Positions 1 through 6,708 of a DNA stretch of 7,746 nt are shown in pieces (positions within the stretch are counted from its first letter, which is position 1; each line of letters starts with the position of its first letter). Origin of the DNA: Acidimicrobiales bacterium (GTDB lineage: Bacteria; Actinomycetota; Acidimicrobiia; Acidimicrobiales; RAAP-2); the NCBI GenBank assembly GCA_017883125.1, contig JADGOD010000139.1:1-7746 (forward strand), written 5' to 3'. Made by a program: the position numbers and the translations under genes. The notes beneath the pieces were generated by a model that was not told where the DNA came from, ran no database searches, and saw nothing but the letters and a program-made list of their open reading frames with translations.

Positions 1-324
1 GAGGCTTCGCCGGTTCCGGATCTTGATCACGTCGTCGAGGAAGCCGATGAAGCCGAAGCTGACGACAGCGAGGATGATGAGCACCCCAGCACGTGAGAGT
101 CCGACGTGGGTGCCGAGGTGCCCAACGGTGAATCCGACGATGACCGCACCGACGATGACCACCCCGCCCATGGTCGGGGTTCCGGCCTTGACCGAGTGGG
201 TCGCCGGTCCGTCTTCACGGATGTGCTGGCCAATCTGCCGAGCCTGGAGCCACCGCACCAGGATCGGGGTCAGGAGAGCAGCGACCCAGAGCGCCACGCC
301 GCCGGCGACCATGAGACTCAGCAC
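1..324 (-). CDS. mraY: Phospho-N-acetylmuramoyl-pentapeptide transferase MraY (N-terminal part, cut by window edge)
   Basis: The first 108 codons of an integral membrane enzyme that transfers phospho-MurNAc-pentapeptide from UDP to undecaprenyl phosphate, making lipid I at the inner face of the membrane. The translation shows an N-terminal hydrophobic segment, the family motif HSVKAGTPTMGG, further hydrophobic helices, then GFLDDVIKIRNRRSL, which holds the paired Asp residues of the active site. The GTG at 324 is preferred as start because AAGGGGA lies 6 bases upstream (331-337). It overlaps the murE stop by 7 bases (GTGCTGA), as expected for translational coupling. An in-frame ATG at 312 has no ribosome binding site. 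The gene runs off the window at base 1 with the frame open. It follows murE directly, with no murF in between. Confidence 0.95.
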   Translation of the reverse strand, partial: MLSLMVAGGVALWVAALLTPILVRWLQARQIGQHIREDGPATHSVKAGTPTMGGVVIVGAVIVGFTVGHLGTHVGLSRAGVLIILAVVSFGFIGFLDDVIKIRNRRSL

Positions 325-1775
325 GCCGGATCCCCTTGCTCATCTGCCGATGCCAGAACAGAGGCAGCGATCTCACGGTCGTTGAAAGGGAGCGTGGCGT
401 CGGCAAACACCTGGGTCGTCTCATGCCCCTTGCCCGCGATGAGGACGACGTCTCCGGCGCGAGAGCCTCGGATCGCCCGGCCGATCGCTCGAGCTCGGTC
501 AGCTTCCTCGACGATCACTGCTCCCGGCACCACTCCAGAGAGGATCGAGGAGGCGATGGCTGCCGGATCTTCGTGACGAGGGTTGTCCGTGGTCACGAAG
601 ACCTTGTCGGCGCGACCCGAGGCCACCGCGCCCATCTTCGGTCGCTTGGCAACGTCGCGATCGCCGCCACAACCGAAGACGACGGTGACGCTCCCAGCGG
701 AACCCGCCACAAGCCTCGCTCCTTCGAGGGCGCTCTCCAGAGCCTCCGGCGTGTGGGCGTAGTCAACCACGACGAGTGGCGCCGAGCCCGGCCCGGGGAT
801 GATCTCCATCCGTCCCTCGATTGGGGCTATCGACGCGAGCGCGGCGGCCACCTGTTCCGGTGCCATCCCGAGGGCCACCGCTGCCTCCGCCGCCAAGAGG
901 GTGTTGATGACGTTCAGCCGCCCAAGAAGGTGGATCGCCACCGGGACCGACCGCCAGACGAAGCGCGAGCCGGTGGCATCCATGGAGAGGTCGGTGATGC
1001 TCCCCCAGCCCACGGCCACGCCTCGCTCGCCGCACCGCTCGAGGATCGACGCCCCCTCAGGGGTCTCGGCCCAGATCACGGCGGTCCCTGCGACCTCCGG
1101 CTCGAAGAGCCGTGCCTTCGCAGCGAGGTACGCGTCCATCGTCCCGTGGTAGTCGAGATGGTCGTGGCTCAGGTTGGTGAAGACGCCTACGGCGAAGTGG
1201 ATCCCCGAGACCCTCTCCTGGTCAAGGGCGTGGCTTGAGACCTCCATGGCCACGGCTCCGGGCCTGTGGCGCTGCTCGGCATCTCGCTCCGCTTCGGCCA
1301 AGAGCCGGTGCAGCTCCGGAGGAGCAGGGGTCGTCCGAGCACCCGTCAGGGTTCCGATCACGGTTGAGGCGAATCCTCCGGCCTCGAGGAGGGTCCCGAG
1401 GATGGTGGCCACCGTGGTCTTCCCGTTTGTGCCCGTCACCCCAACCATCGTGAGCTCGTCGGCGGGGCGACCGACGATCTCTGCGCTGAGCCGTGCGCAC
1501 GCCGCTCGGGCCGTTCCCCGAGGCACCCGGATCTCGGCCACGTGCGTCGGGGCGGAGAGTGGGATGTCTCGTTCGGTGAGGATTGCCACCGCTCCTCGCT
1601 TGACGGCATCTTCGGCGTGGAGGTGGCCATCGTCACTCGACCCGACGATGCAGCAGAACAGCGAGCCTTCGGTCACCGAACGGCTGTCGAGGTCGATTCG
1701 GGTGATGGCCGTGTCCGCGTCACCTCTGAGGAGGGTCGCCCCATCGAGCGCACCCATCACGTCAATGAGGTGCAT
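318..1775 (-). CDS. murE: UDP-N-acetylmuramoyl-tripeptide synthetase MurE (meso-diaminopimelate type)
   Basis: A 485-residue cytoplasmic Mur ligase, of normal family length, that adds the third stem residue to UDP-MurNAc-L-Ala-D-Glu using ATP. Visible motifs are the ATP-binding loop GVTGTNGKTT (residues 112-121), EVSSHALDQERV (178-189), FTNLSHDHLDYHGTMDAY (199-216), the Lys expected to be carbamylated in YLAAKARLF (K220), VVDYAHTPEALE (336-347), FGCGGDRDVAKRPKMG (367-382), DNPR (397-400) and GKGHE (448-452). In this family DNPR indicates meso-diaminopimelate as the amino acid added; lysine enzymes carry a different sequence there. The ATG at 1775 has GAGGG 8 bases upstream, and an in-frame stop lies further upstream. 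The gene is 67 bases after ftsI, in which I see no promoter or terminator, and its stop overlaps the mraY start. Confidence 0.97.
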   Translation of the reverse strand: MHLIDVMGALDGATLLRGDADTAITRIDLDSRSVTEGSLFCCIVGSSDDGHLHAEDAVKRGAVAILTERDIPLSAPTHVAEIRVPRGTARAACARLSAEIVGRPADELTMVGVTGTNGKTTVATILGTLLEAGGFASTVIGTLTGARTTPAPPELHRLLAEAERDAEQRHRPGAVAMEVSSHALDQERVSGIHFAVGVFTNLSHDHLDYHGTMDAYLAAKARLFEPEVAGTAVIWAETPEGASILERCGERGVAVGWGSITDLSMDATGSRFVWRSVPVAIHLLGRLNVINTLLAAEAAVALGMAPEQVAAALASIAPIEGRMEIIPGPGSAPLVVVDYAHTPEALESALEGARLVAGSAGSVTVVFGCGGDRDVAKRPKMGAVASGRADKVFVTTDNPRHEDPAAIASSILSGVVPGAVIVEEADRARAIGRAIRGSRAGDVVLIAGKGHETTQVFADATLPFNDREIAASVLASADEQGDPAC

Positions 1776-1842
1776 CGTGGGATCCCTCTGGTGCGAACCT
1801 CTTCTGCGATGCCGTGTTCAGCTGGATCGGGCCTCTCCACGA

Positions 1843-3810
1843 TCAGGTGGACTCCCTCGTGGAGTTCTGAGCGGCCGCCGCTGTCTGCGCACCGCTTCCA
1901 CCTGGCGAGGTCGGGATTCCGTATCGGTGGAGGGCGTAGCTCATGATCTTGGCGAAGACTGGTGCTGCAGTGTCTCCTCCGAAGAAGGAGGGCGTCGGTC
2001 GTTGTAGGACCACAATAGCCGAGAGCACTGGGTTGTCCGCCGGGGCGAAGCCCACGAACGTTGCGTTGTACGCCCCGGTGAGGTAGCTGTCCTGGCCTGG
2101 CGTGGGGATCTGCGCCGTCCCGGTCTTCCCTGCGATCAGGTAGCCCGGGATGGCTGCCTTTGCGCCAGTTCCGCTGGTCACCACGCCCTGGAGGAGCGCA
2201 GCAAGGGTGGCTGCAGTGCTCGTCTGCATGGCCCGCCGGCTTGCTGACGCTGCGACCGCATGGAGCTGGCCGTCGACACCCGTCGTGGCGCGCACCAGGC
2301 TCGGCGAGACGAAGATCCCTCGGTTGGCGACCACGTTGTACGCGTCGAGCACCTGCAGAGGCGTCACGGCGTCGACCTGGCCGATCGGGAGGGCGGCGAT
2401 ATCGGTTGGCTGCCAGCGCGTGGCGTTCATCAGCAAGCCGTTCGACTCGCCTGGGAAGTCGAGGCCGGTTGATTGGCCGAACCCAAGACGCTCGACCTCA
2501 GCCAGCAGCTGACTCTCTCCGAGCTGGTTGGAGATCAGATACGTGCCGATGTTGGACGACTGCTCGAGGATCTGCGTAGCCGTCATCGTCAAGGCCCCGT
2601 GTGCTTCGGCGTCGTGGAAGTCGTGCGCATCGACCACCACATGGGAGGGAACGCTGAACGAGGTCGACGGCTGGATCTGCCCGGATTCGAACGCCGCTGC
2701 GAAGGGGACGATCTTGAACACGCTCCCGGGCTCGTAGGTCTGGGTGACCGCCAGGTTGTTCTGCGCCTGAGCGACGCCAGGGATCCCCGATGGCGCCTGG
2801 GAGGCAAGGGGGCTCGGGAGATTGGGGTCGGGGGCGCCGGTCGCCACCAGATTGGCGACCGAGAGGATCTGACCGGTTCGGGTGTCCATCACGATCGCCG
2901 TGCCCGAGATCGCATGGCTCGCCACGATCTGTGCTCCGAGTGCTTGCTCGGTCACGTACTGCAGGGGCTGATCCATCGTCAGCTCGATGCCCGCCCCGGC
3001 GACCGCAGGCTTGGTCTTGAGCACACCACCCTGAGGCAGGCTGACGCCGAATGGGGTCTGGAGCACGGTCTCCTGGCCTGCGCTACCGGCGAGGAGCTTC
3101 TCGTACTGGTACTCGAGACCGGCGGCACCCAGACCCTGCCCGTTCGTGACACCGACGACCGACGACGCCAGGGGCCCATTGGGAACGACCCTCGACGACG
3201 TGTCGAACATGGTGATCCCCGGGAACCTGTTCTTGGCGACGATGGCCGCCTTCGTCGTGTCCAGGTGTGTGCTCAGCACGGCGTACCCCGAGTGGCGCGA
3301 CAGCATCGATTGGAGCTTGTCGGCTGGGATGCCCAGCAGCGGAGAGAGCGCCGCAGCCTCCTCGACGGGGTGCGAGATCTGGAAGTCGTCGGCGATGACC
3401 TGCTTGGTCGGAACCGACATCGCCAGCACCGCACCGTTGCGGTCGAAGATCCCGCCGCGCACGGCCGGCATCGGAACGGTCTGACGGAGCTGGAGGCTTG
3501 CCGCGCGCTGGTACTGATGCGCCCTGAACACCTGGAGCTCGATGACCCGGAACCCCATGGCGACCAGGGCGACGATCAAGGCGATTCGGAAGAACTTGAG
3601 GCGAGCGCTGAACCTCGAGGAGTCGACAGCCGGTCGACGCTGGCGGGACGACGTCCGGGGGGCCGAGGGCGGCGTCGGCCGACGAGGCGGCGCCGGGCGT
3701 GCCGGGCGGGGCCGAGACGGCGCTCTTCGACCAGAGGGAGAGCGCGGGTTGCTCGCCGGCCGCCGCGTGGGAGCGGGACGACGCGGCGGCGCGGAGGTCC
3801 GTGGCGTCAC
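1843..3810 (-). CDS. ftsI: Class B penicillin-binding protein, division transpeptidase FtsI (PBP3-like)
   Basis: A 655-residue septal D,D-transpeptidase that cross-links peptidoglycan outside the membrane as part of the divisome. It has a cytoplasmic tail rich in Pro and Arg (residues 1-66), one membrane anchor (about 73-90), a dimerisation-type region with RGGIFDRNGAVLA (118-130), and a transpeptidase domain. All three catalytic motifs are present: SVFK (S363 nucleophile, K366), SSN (418-420) and KTGTAQ (562-567). No PASTA domain follows; the protein ends in a short Ala/Ser/Thr-rich tail. The start is taken at the GTG at 3810, which overlaps the ftsL stop as GTGA. It has only a weak ribosome binding site, so coupling to ftsL is likely. 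The frame stays open upstream through ftsL, but that is a shadow. Position after ftsL and before murE supports FtsI over an elongation PBP2. Confidence 0.95.
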   Translation of the reverse strand: MTPRTSAPPRRPAPTRRPASNPRSPSGRRAPSRPRPARPAPPRRPTPPSAPRTSSRQRRPAVDSSRFSARLKFFRIALIVALVAMGFRVIELQVFRAHQYQRAASLQLRQTVPMPAVRGGIFDRNGAVLAMSVPTKQVIADDFQISHPVEEAAALSPLLGIPADKLQSMLSRHSGYAVLSTHLDTTKAAIVAKNRFPGITMFDTSSRVVPNGPLASSVVGVTNGQGLGAAGLEYQYEKLLAGSAGQETVLQTPFGVSLPQGGVLKTKPAVAGAGIELTMDQPLQYVTEQALGAQIVASHAISGTAIVMDTRTGQILSVANLVATGAPDPNLPSPLASQAPSGIPGVAQAQNNLAVTQTYEPGSVFKIVPFAAAFESGQIQPSTSFSVPSHVVVDAHDFHDAEAHGALTMTATQILEQSSNIGTYLISNQLGESQLLAEVERLGFGQSTGLDFPGESNGLLMNATRWQPTDIAALPIGQVDAVTPLQVLDAYNVVANRGIFVSPSLVRATTGVDGQLHAVAASASRRAMQTSTAATLAALLQGVVTSGTGAKAAIPGYLIAGKTGTAQIPTPGQDSYLTGAYNATFVGFAPADNPVLSAIVVLQRPTPSFFGGDTAAPVFAKIMSYALHRYGIPTSPGGSGAQTAAAAQNSTREST

Positions 3811-4238
3811 GGGTGCCCCGGAGCCGCGGTGATCTTGAGGGGTGGGAGTGGCTCGGTCAACGAGACCGAGGGCAGCTGGAGGATCTGGAACGGCTGGACC
3901 AGGTGGAGGGCTCCGGCTTCCTGGGAGATCCTCGCCGGCGTCTCGAGGGCTGCCACGTTCAGCACGGTCACGCGGTTCACGGCCTGCTCTTGGGCGAGCT
4001 CCGCAGAGATCTTCCCCATCCTGATCTGACCCTGGGCGAGCATCGAGTGGCCGATCACGATGGCCAGGAGGCTTCCGGCGAGAACCAGCACCGCCAGCAG
4101 CTCCGGGATTCGGCGACGATTGCTCGTCTTGGAGCCGGTGGCGACGACCTCGAGGCGCTGTCGCTTCTGGCGCGGTGGGGCGCTGGGCGCCCGACGCGGG
4201 GTCGTCGCACGGCGAGCGGTCGCGGCTGCCGGCGTCAT
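3807..4238 (-). CDS. ftsL: FtsL-like cell division protein
   Basis: A 143-residue bitopic membrane protein recognised mainly by position and architecture, since FtsL diverges strongly in sequence. It has a basic, Ala/Pro-rich cytoplasmic N-terminus (residues 1-44), one hydrophobic segment (about 46-64, ELLAVLVLAGSLLAIVIGH), then an extracytoplasmic stretch that may form a short coiled coil (about 68-112), and a Pro-rich C-terminal tail. In known divisomes FtsL pairs with FtsB/DivIC and recruits and activates FtsW-FtsI. The ATG overlaps the rsmH stop (ATGA), and its own stop overlaps the ftsI GTG (GTGA), so the three genes are very probably translated in a coupled way. The assignment rests on its place between rsmH and ftsI, the standard place for ftsL. 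Confidence 0.85.
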   Translation of the reverse strand: MTPAAATARRATTPRRAPSAPPRQKRQRLEVVATGSKTSNRRRIPELLAVLVLAGSLLAIVIGHSMLAQGQIRMGKISAELAQEQAVNRVTVLNVAALETPARISQEAGALHLVQPFQILQLPSVSLTEPLPPLKITAAPGHP

Positions 4239-5377
4239 CGGTTCGCCTCAAAGCACCGCAAGCGGGCGCTGCGCGCCCGCGGGTTCCGCTCACACTCTGA
4301 CTCAGAGGCGCGCACCGAGCGACGACCGACGAGCGTTCCAAGCGAGACGGATCCGCAGACGCAGGGCATCGCTGGCGGGCAGGTGCAATCTCCTTCGGCC
4401 CATCGACGGAGCGTGTGCTTGACGAGGGCGTCCTCGCCCGAGTGATACGAGATCACGGCGACTCGTCCACCAGGGGCCAGAAGGTCCAGCACGGAGTCAA
4501 GGAGGGTCTCGAGCTCGATGTTCTCCGAGTTCACTGCGATGCGGAGGGCCTGGAAGACCCGCGAGGCCACGTGGCCCCGGCGTCGATCGCCTCTCGGCAC
4601 AGCGCTGTCGACCACGGCGACGACCTCGTCGGTGGTGGTCAATGGCACGGCGGCGAGAAGCGCTCTGGCGATCCGGCGGGCATACCGACCCTCGCCGTTC
4701 TCCCGAAGGATCTCTGTGAGGTCCTCGAGGTCGACGCTCTCCAAGAACTCCGACGCGGTCTCACCGTGCGTGGGGTCCATCCTCATGTCGAGCGGGCCGT
4801 TCTTCGAGAACGAGAAGCCTCGCTCCGACCAGTCGAGTTGGGGGGAGCTCACGCCCAGGTCAGCGAGGATTCCGACGACCGGAGCCGGCCCCGAGATGCC
4901 AGGGATGACCGGCCAGGGGGAGCGGCCCTCCATCGAGTCGCTGACGATGTCACGGATCTCGGAGAACCGCCCTTGGTGGACCACCGCTCGATCGCCGAAC
5001 TCCGCCAGGCGCAGCCGTGCAACCTCTAGCGCTGCGGGGTCCCTATCGATGCCCAAGAGACCCAGATCGGACCGAGATGCCACCAGGGCGGCGGCATGGC
5101 CGGCACCCCCGAGGGTGACGTCGACCACCACCCCGGCGGGAACCGGGGAGAAGAGTGCCGTGACCTCGTCGAGGAGGACCGGTATGTGTGCGAAATCCTG
5201 GGCCATCCGCAGCCCCTCGACGGACGAGGTCGCCGGTGAGTGGAGGCTCCCGGCACCGACGGGGAAGAGGGCGGAGGAGCGGTCTTCCACCGTGTCAGTC
5301 GAGAGGCTGCGCATGGTCCTGGCCAGGTGTGTGTTGCAGTGCCGCTGGGCGGCTCCTTTCCTTGTGGTCGTGCTCAC
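4235..5377 (-). CDS. rsmH: 16S rRNA (cytosine(1402)-N(4))-methyltransferase RsmH (MraW)
   Basis: An S-adenosylmethionine-dependent methyltransferase that modifies C1402 in the decoding centre of 16S rRNA. The core begins at AQDFAHIPVLLDEV. It shows the cofactor loop VDVTLGGAGH (about residues 85-94), GIDRDPAAL, ILADLGVSSPQLDWSERGFSF, PLDMRMD, NGEGRYARRIARA, VFQALRIAVN and SYHSGEDALVK (310-320), plus a C-terminal cysteine cluster CTCPPAMPCVCG (331-342). I place the start at the GTG at 5377: it overlaps the mraZ stop as GTGA and has GAGGA 6 bases upstream (5384-5388). The extra codons also have a high third-position G/C share, as in coding sequence. This gives 380 residues, longer than the usual 310 or so, with an N-terminal extension of about 57 residues. 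The alternative is the ATG at 5206 (323 residues, GAGGGG 6 bases upstream), which matches the family core; another ATG lies at 5314. The function is certain, the start is not. Confidence 0.93.
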   Translation of the reverse strand: MSTTTRKGAAQRHCNTHLARTMRSLSTDTVEDRSSALFPVGAGSLHSPATSSVEGLRMAQDFAHIPVLLDEVTALFSPVPAGVVVDVTLGGAGHAAALVASRSDLGLLGIDRDPAALEVARLRLAEFGDRAVVHQGRFSEIRDIVSDSMEGRSPWPVIPGISGPAPVVGILADLGVSSPQLDWSERGFSFSKNGPLDMRMDPTHGETASEFLESVDLEDLTEILRENGEGRYARRIARALLAAVPLTTTDEVVAVVDSAVPRGDRRRGHVASRVFQALRIAVNSENIELETLLDSVLDLLAPGGRVAVISYHSGEDALVKHTLRRWAEGDCTCPPAMPCVCGSVSLGTLVGRRSVRASESECERNPRARSARLRCFEANR

Positions 5378-5790
5378 TCGCCGTCCTCGAGGAACCACAG
5401 TTCCGCCGGTCGGACTCGCTCCTCCCAGAGAGTGGGGTTCCAGAACTCGATCCGGTCGATGGCCCCGTTGATCAGCACCTCCCCAGTGAGCTGAGCGAAC
5501 TCGCGGAGGTTGGCCGGCACCGCCATCCGTCCCTGCTTGTCGACCTCGATCTCGGCGGAGTTCGATGCCCAGATCCGAGCCCGGTTCCGGCCGTCGCGGT
5601 CGGTCTTGGACGCCTCGAGCATCTCGGTCATCTGGCGCTCGAACTCACCTGGCGTCCAGAGGGCGACGCAACCCTCTCGGTTCGCCGTCAGGAATCCGCC
5701 TCGGATGAAGGGTTCTCGGAACCTCGCCGGCAGGATGACCCGGCCCTTGGCGTCAACGTTGTGCTCGAAATGCCCAACAAAGCCAGCCAC
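5374..5790 (-). CDS. mraZ: Transcriptional regulator MraZ
   Basis: A 138-residue DNA-binding protein of the SpoVT/AbrB fold, the usual first gene and autoregulator of the dcw operon. Two repeats of the fold are visible. The first is around HFEHNVDAKGRVILPARFRE (residues 7-26), the second around EIEVDKQGRMAVPANLREFAQL (80-101), each with the family DxxGR(V/M)xxPAxxRE signature. In characterised bacteria MraZ forms ring-shaped oligomers that bind arrays of short direct repeats in its own promoter, and such an array lies just upstream here. The GTG at 5790 is the start: GGGAGGAGGG sits at 5796-5805 with 6 bases between its GGAGG and the GTG. The next gene, rsmH, probably starts in the overlap with its stop codon. 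Confidence 0.97.
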   Translation of the reverse strand: MAGFVGHFEHNVDAKGRVILPARFREPFIRGGFLTANREGCVALWTPGEFERQMTEMLEASKTDRDGRNRARIWASNSAEIEVDKQGRMAVPANLREFAQLTGEVLINGAIDRIEFWNPTLWEERVRPAELWFLEDGE

Positions 5791-5795
5791 TGGAT

Positions 5796-5805
5796 CCCTC
5801 CTCCC
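5796..5805 (-). promoter_or_regulatory. Ribosome binding site of mraZ
   Basis: The purine run GGGAGGAGGG on the minus strand contains a full GGAGG core 6 bases before the GTG at 5790. It fixes that GTG as the start and marks the strongest translation signal in the dcw block, where most downstream genes instead start within the preceding stop codon. Confidence 0.8.
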
Positions 5806-5825
5806 GGTCTCCGTTCGGGAGCGAT

Positions 5826-5875
5826 GCTCCCTTTTCCTCCACTGTGCGCCACTTTATGCCCTTTTGCACCACAGG
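5826..5875 (-). promoter_or_regulatory. Predicted MraZ operator: five tandem 10-base boxes
   Basis: Five adjacent 10-base units on the minus strand each carry a G-rich core at the same place. The cores are GTGG (5869-5872), AGGG (5859-5862), GTGG (5849-5852), GTGG (5839-5842) and AGGG (5829-5832), and the last four units fit the pattern (A/C)AA or ACA followed by GTGG or AGGG. Known MraZ sites are short direct repeats repeating about every 10 bases (TGGG-type in E. coli, AAAGTG-type in mollicutes), so all cores would face one side of the helix. The array covers part of the -35 element, the spacer, the -10 element and the start region, which suggests repression by MraZ itself. A further AAAGTGG stands outside the phase at 5890-5896. 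Confidence 0.7.
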
Positions 5876-5879
5876 TCAA
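5851..5879 (-). promoter_or_regulatory. Predicted sigma-70-type promoter of the mraZ/dcw operon
   Basis: On the minus strand TTGACC (5874-5879) and TAAAGT (5851-5856) are separated by exactly 17 bases, a near-consensus -35/-10 pair for a housekeeping sigma factor. The expected transcript start is near 5844, giving a leader of about 54 bases before mraZ. It lies downstream of the lplA terminators and is overlapped by the repeat array described separately. Supported by sequence only. Confidence 0.7.
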
Positions 5880-5908
5880 CAATTAGAGACCACTTTGAGG
5901 CCAAAGAA

Positions 5909-5924
5909 GGTCCAGAACCGGACC
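5909..5924 (-). terminator. Possible second hairpin terminator after the lplA block
   Basis: On the minus strand GGTCC and GGACC can pair around a 6-base loop, followed by TTCTTT. The stem is short and the tail is not a pure T run, so it may be an accessory terminator or chance. It sits directly downstream of the stronger hairpin and upstream of the mraZ promoter. Confidence 0.35.
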
Positions 5925-5933
5925 CCAGGCGCG

Positions 5934-5955
5934 AAAAATGCGCCCCGGAGGGCGC
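5934..5955 (-). terminator. Intrinsic terminator after the lplA block
   Basis: On the minus strand GCGCCC and GGGCGC form a 6-bp perfect G/C stem with the 4-base loop TCCG (5940-5955), followed after one A by five T (5934-5938). This is a good rho-independent terminator. It lies about 43 bases after the lplA stop and separates that transcript from the dcw promoter. Confidence 0.75.
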
Positions 5956-5997
5956 TGACGCTGCATATCGAGTTGCTATCGGCCGGGAAGGTTCAGC

Positions 5998-6708
5998 TCA
6001 AGGTCCCTCCACCTCTGGAGGGCGCTCTTCGCAGATGACCGCCTGGAACTCGCCGAACACCTCGGCGAGTCGACGGCCCAGGTCGCGGGCGAGACCCTTC
6101 CCGGGTGGCACCGGGACCTGAAGCGCAGAGAGATCGGTCACCTGGTTCGCCAGGATCTCCCGAGCAGCGATCCGCTGCTCGGGCTCGATGGCCAGGAAGT
6201 CGGGCAGCGTCTGGTCGCGTCGCCGATACAAAGCCGTCTGGAGCAGCGTCCCTTCACGCGATCGCCACGCCGTGACGCCGACGAGCTTGCGCCCGTGGTC
6301 GACCACCTCACCGTGACCGATCCCGGCGAAGCAGATCTCGCTGTGCGTGGGCTCAGGAACGTCGCGCACGGTGGAGACCGAGCCGACCCCCATCGAAGAG
6401 AGGGCGGTGACCCAAGCGTCGCCGGCCACCTCAAGACCTTCTCTCACCCCGCTGCGATACGTCGGAGAGGTGACCGGCAACCACACATCGATCCAGATCC
6501 CGTCGTCCGGGGTCATCAAGACGACCCCTCCCCCGCCTCGGCGACGCACGACCCTGTGACCAGGCATGGAGCCTCCAAGGAGCCCGGCACCCTGAGAGCT
6601 CCCGAGCACCAGCCACGGCTCGCTCAGCTCCCTGACGACGACGACCAGCTCTTGGCGTGTTCTGAGGCGGGCGACGCTGAGGCGAGGAATCCCAGATGGG
6701 GCGTTCAC
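5998..6708 (-). CDS. Lipoate-protein ligase A-like protein (BPL/LplA/LipB fold)
   Basis: A 236-residue protein of the biotin/lipoyl ligase fold. Key features are VVRRRGGGGVVL (residues 53-64), corresponding to the RR-x-GGG substrate loop of LplA, then ICFAGIGHGEVVDHGRKLVGVTAWR (125-149) containing the conserved lysine (K141) that contacts the lipoyl-adenylate, and EGTLLQTALYR. Members attach lipoate, octanoate or a similar acid to lysines of lipoyl domains, or transfer octanoyl groups; the exact substrate cannot be read from the sequence. The start is the GTG at 6708, which overlaps the stop of the HNH gene (GTGA). It has no good ribosome binding site, so coupled translation is likely. The frame is open further upstream to 7266, but that part is a shadow of the HNH gene. 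It is the last gene before the terminator. Confidence 0.85.
   Translation of the reverse strand: MNAPSGIPRLSVARLRTRQELVVVVRELSEPWLVLGSSQGAGLLGGSMPGHRVVRRRGGGGVVLMTPDDGIWIDVWLPVTSPTYRSGVREGLEVAGDAWVTALSSMGVGSVSTVRDVPEPTHSEICFAGIGHGEVVDHGRKLVGVTAWRSREGTLLQTALYRRRDQTLPDFLAIEPEQRIAAREILANQVTDLSALQVPVPPGKGLARDLGRRLAEVFGEFQAVICEERPPEVEGP

Noticed and set aside
336..1238. Open frame of 300 codons on the plus strand
   Set aside because: Antisense to murE, whose Mur ligase motifs are complete; the plus-strand translation shows no recognisable domain.
1776..1842. A separate promoter before murE
   Set aside because: The 67 bases show a ribosome binding site but no convincing -35/-10 pair or terminator.
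2473..4029. Open frame of 518 codons on the plus strand
   Set aside because: It lies opposite ftsI and the ftsI/ftsL junction, has a Arg/Gly-rich low-information translation with no family motif, and is the usual antisense frame of a GC-rich gene. The minus strand carries complete penicillin-binding protein motifs.
3811..4341. N-terminal extension of FtsI by 177 codons
   Set aside because: The stretch is a shadow of ftsL and the end of rsmH; the GTGA overlap at 3810 gives a start matching normal FtsI layout.
3699..4445. Open frame of 248 codons on the plus strand
   Set aside because: It crosses three minus-strand genes (ftsI, ftsL, rsmH) and has charge-rich composition without motifs.
4518..5471. 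Open frame of 317 codons on the plus strand
   Set aside because: Antisense to rsmH and mraZ, both fully supported by motifs; its translation is Arg/Ser/Pro-rich with no domain.
5791..5997. A small gene or non-coding RNA in the gap between lplA and mraZ
   Set aside because: Short frames here cross the terminator hairpins and the promoter with no ribosome binding site; the gap is fully explained by terminators, promoter, MraZ boxes and ribosome binding site.
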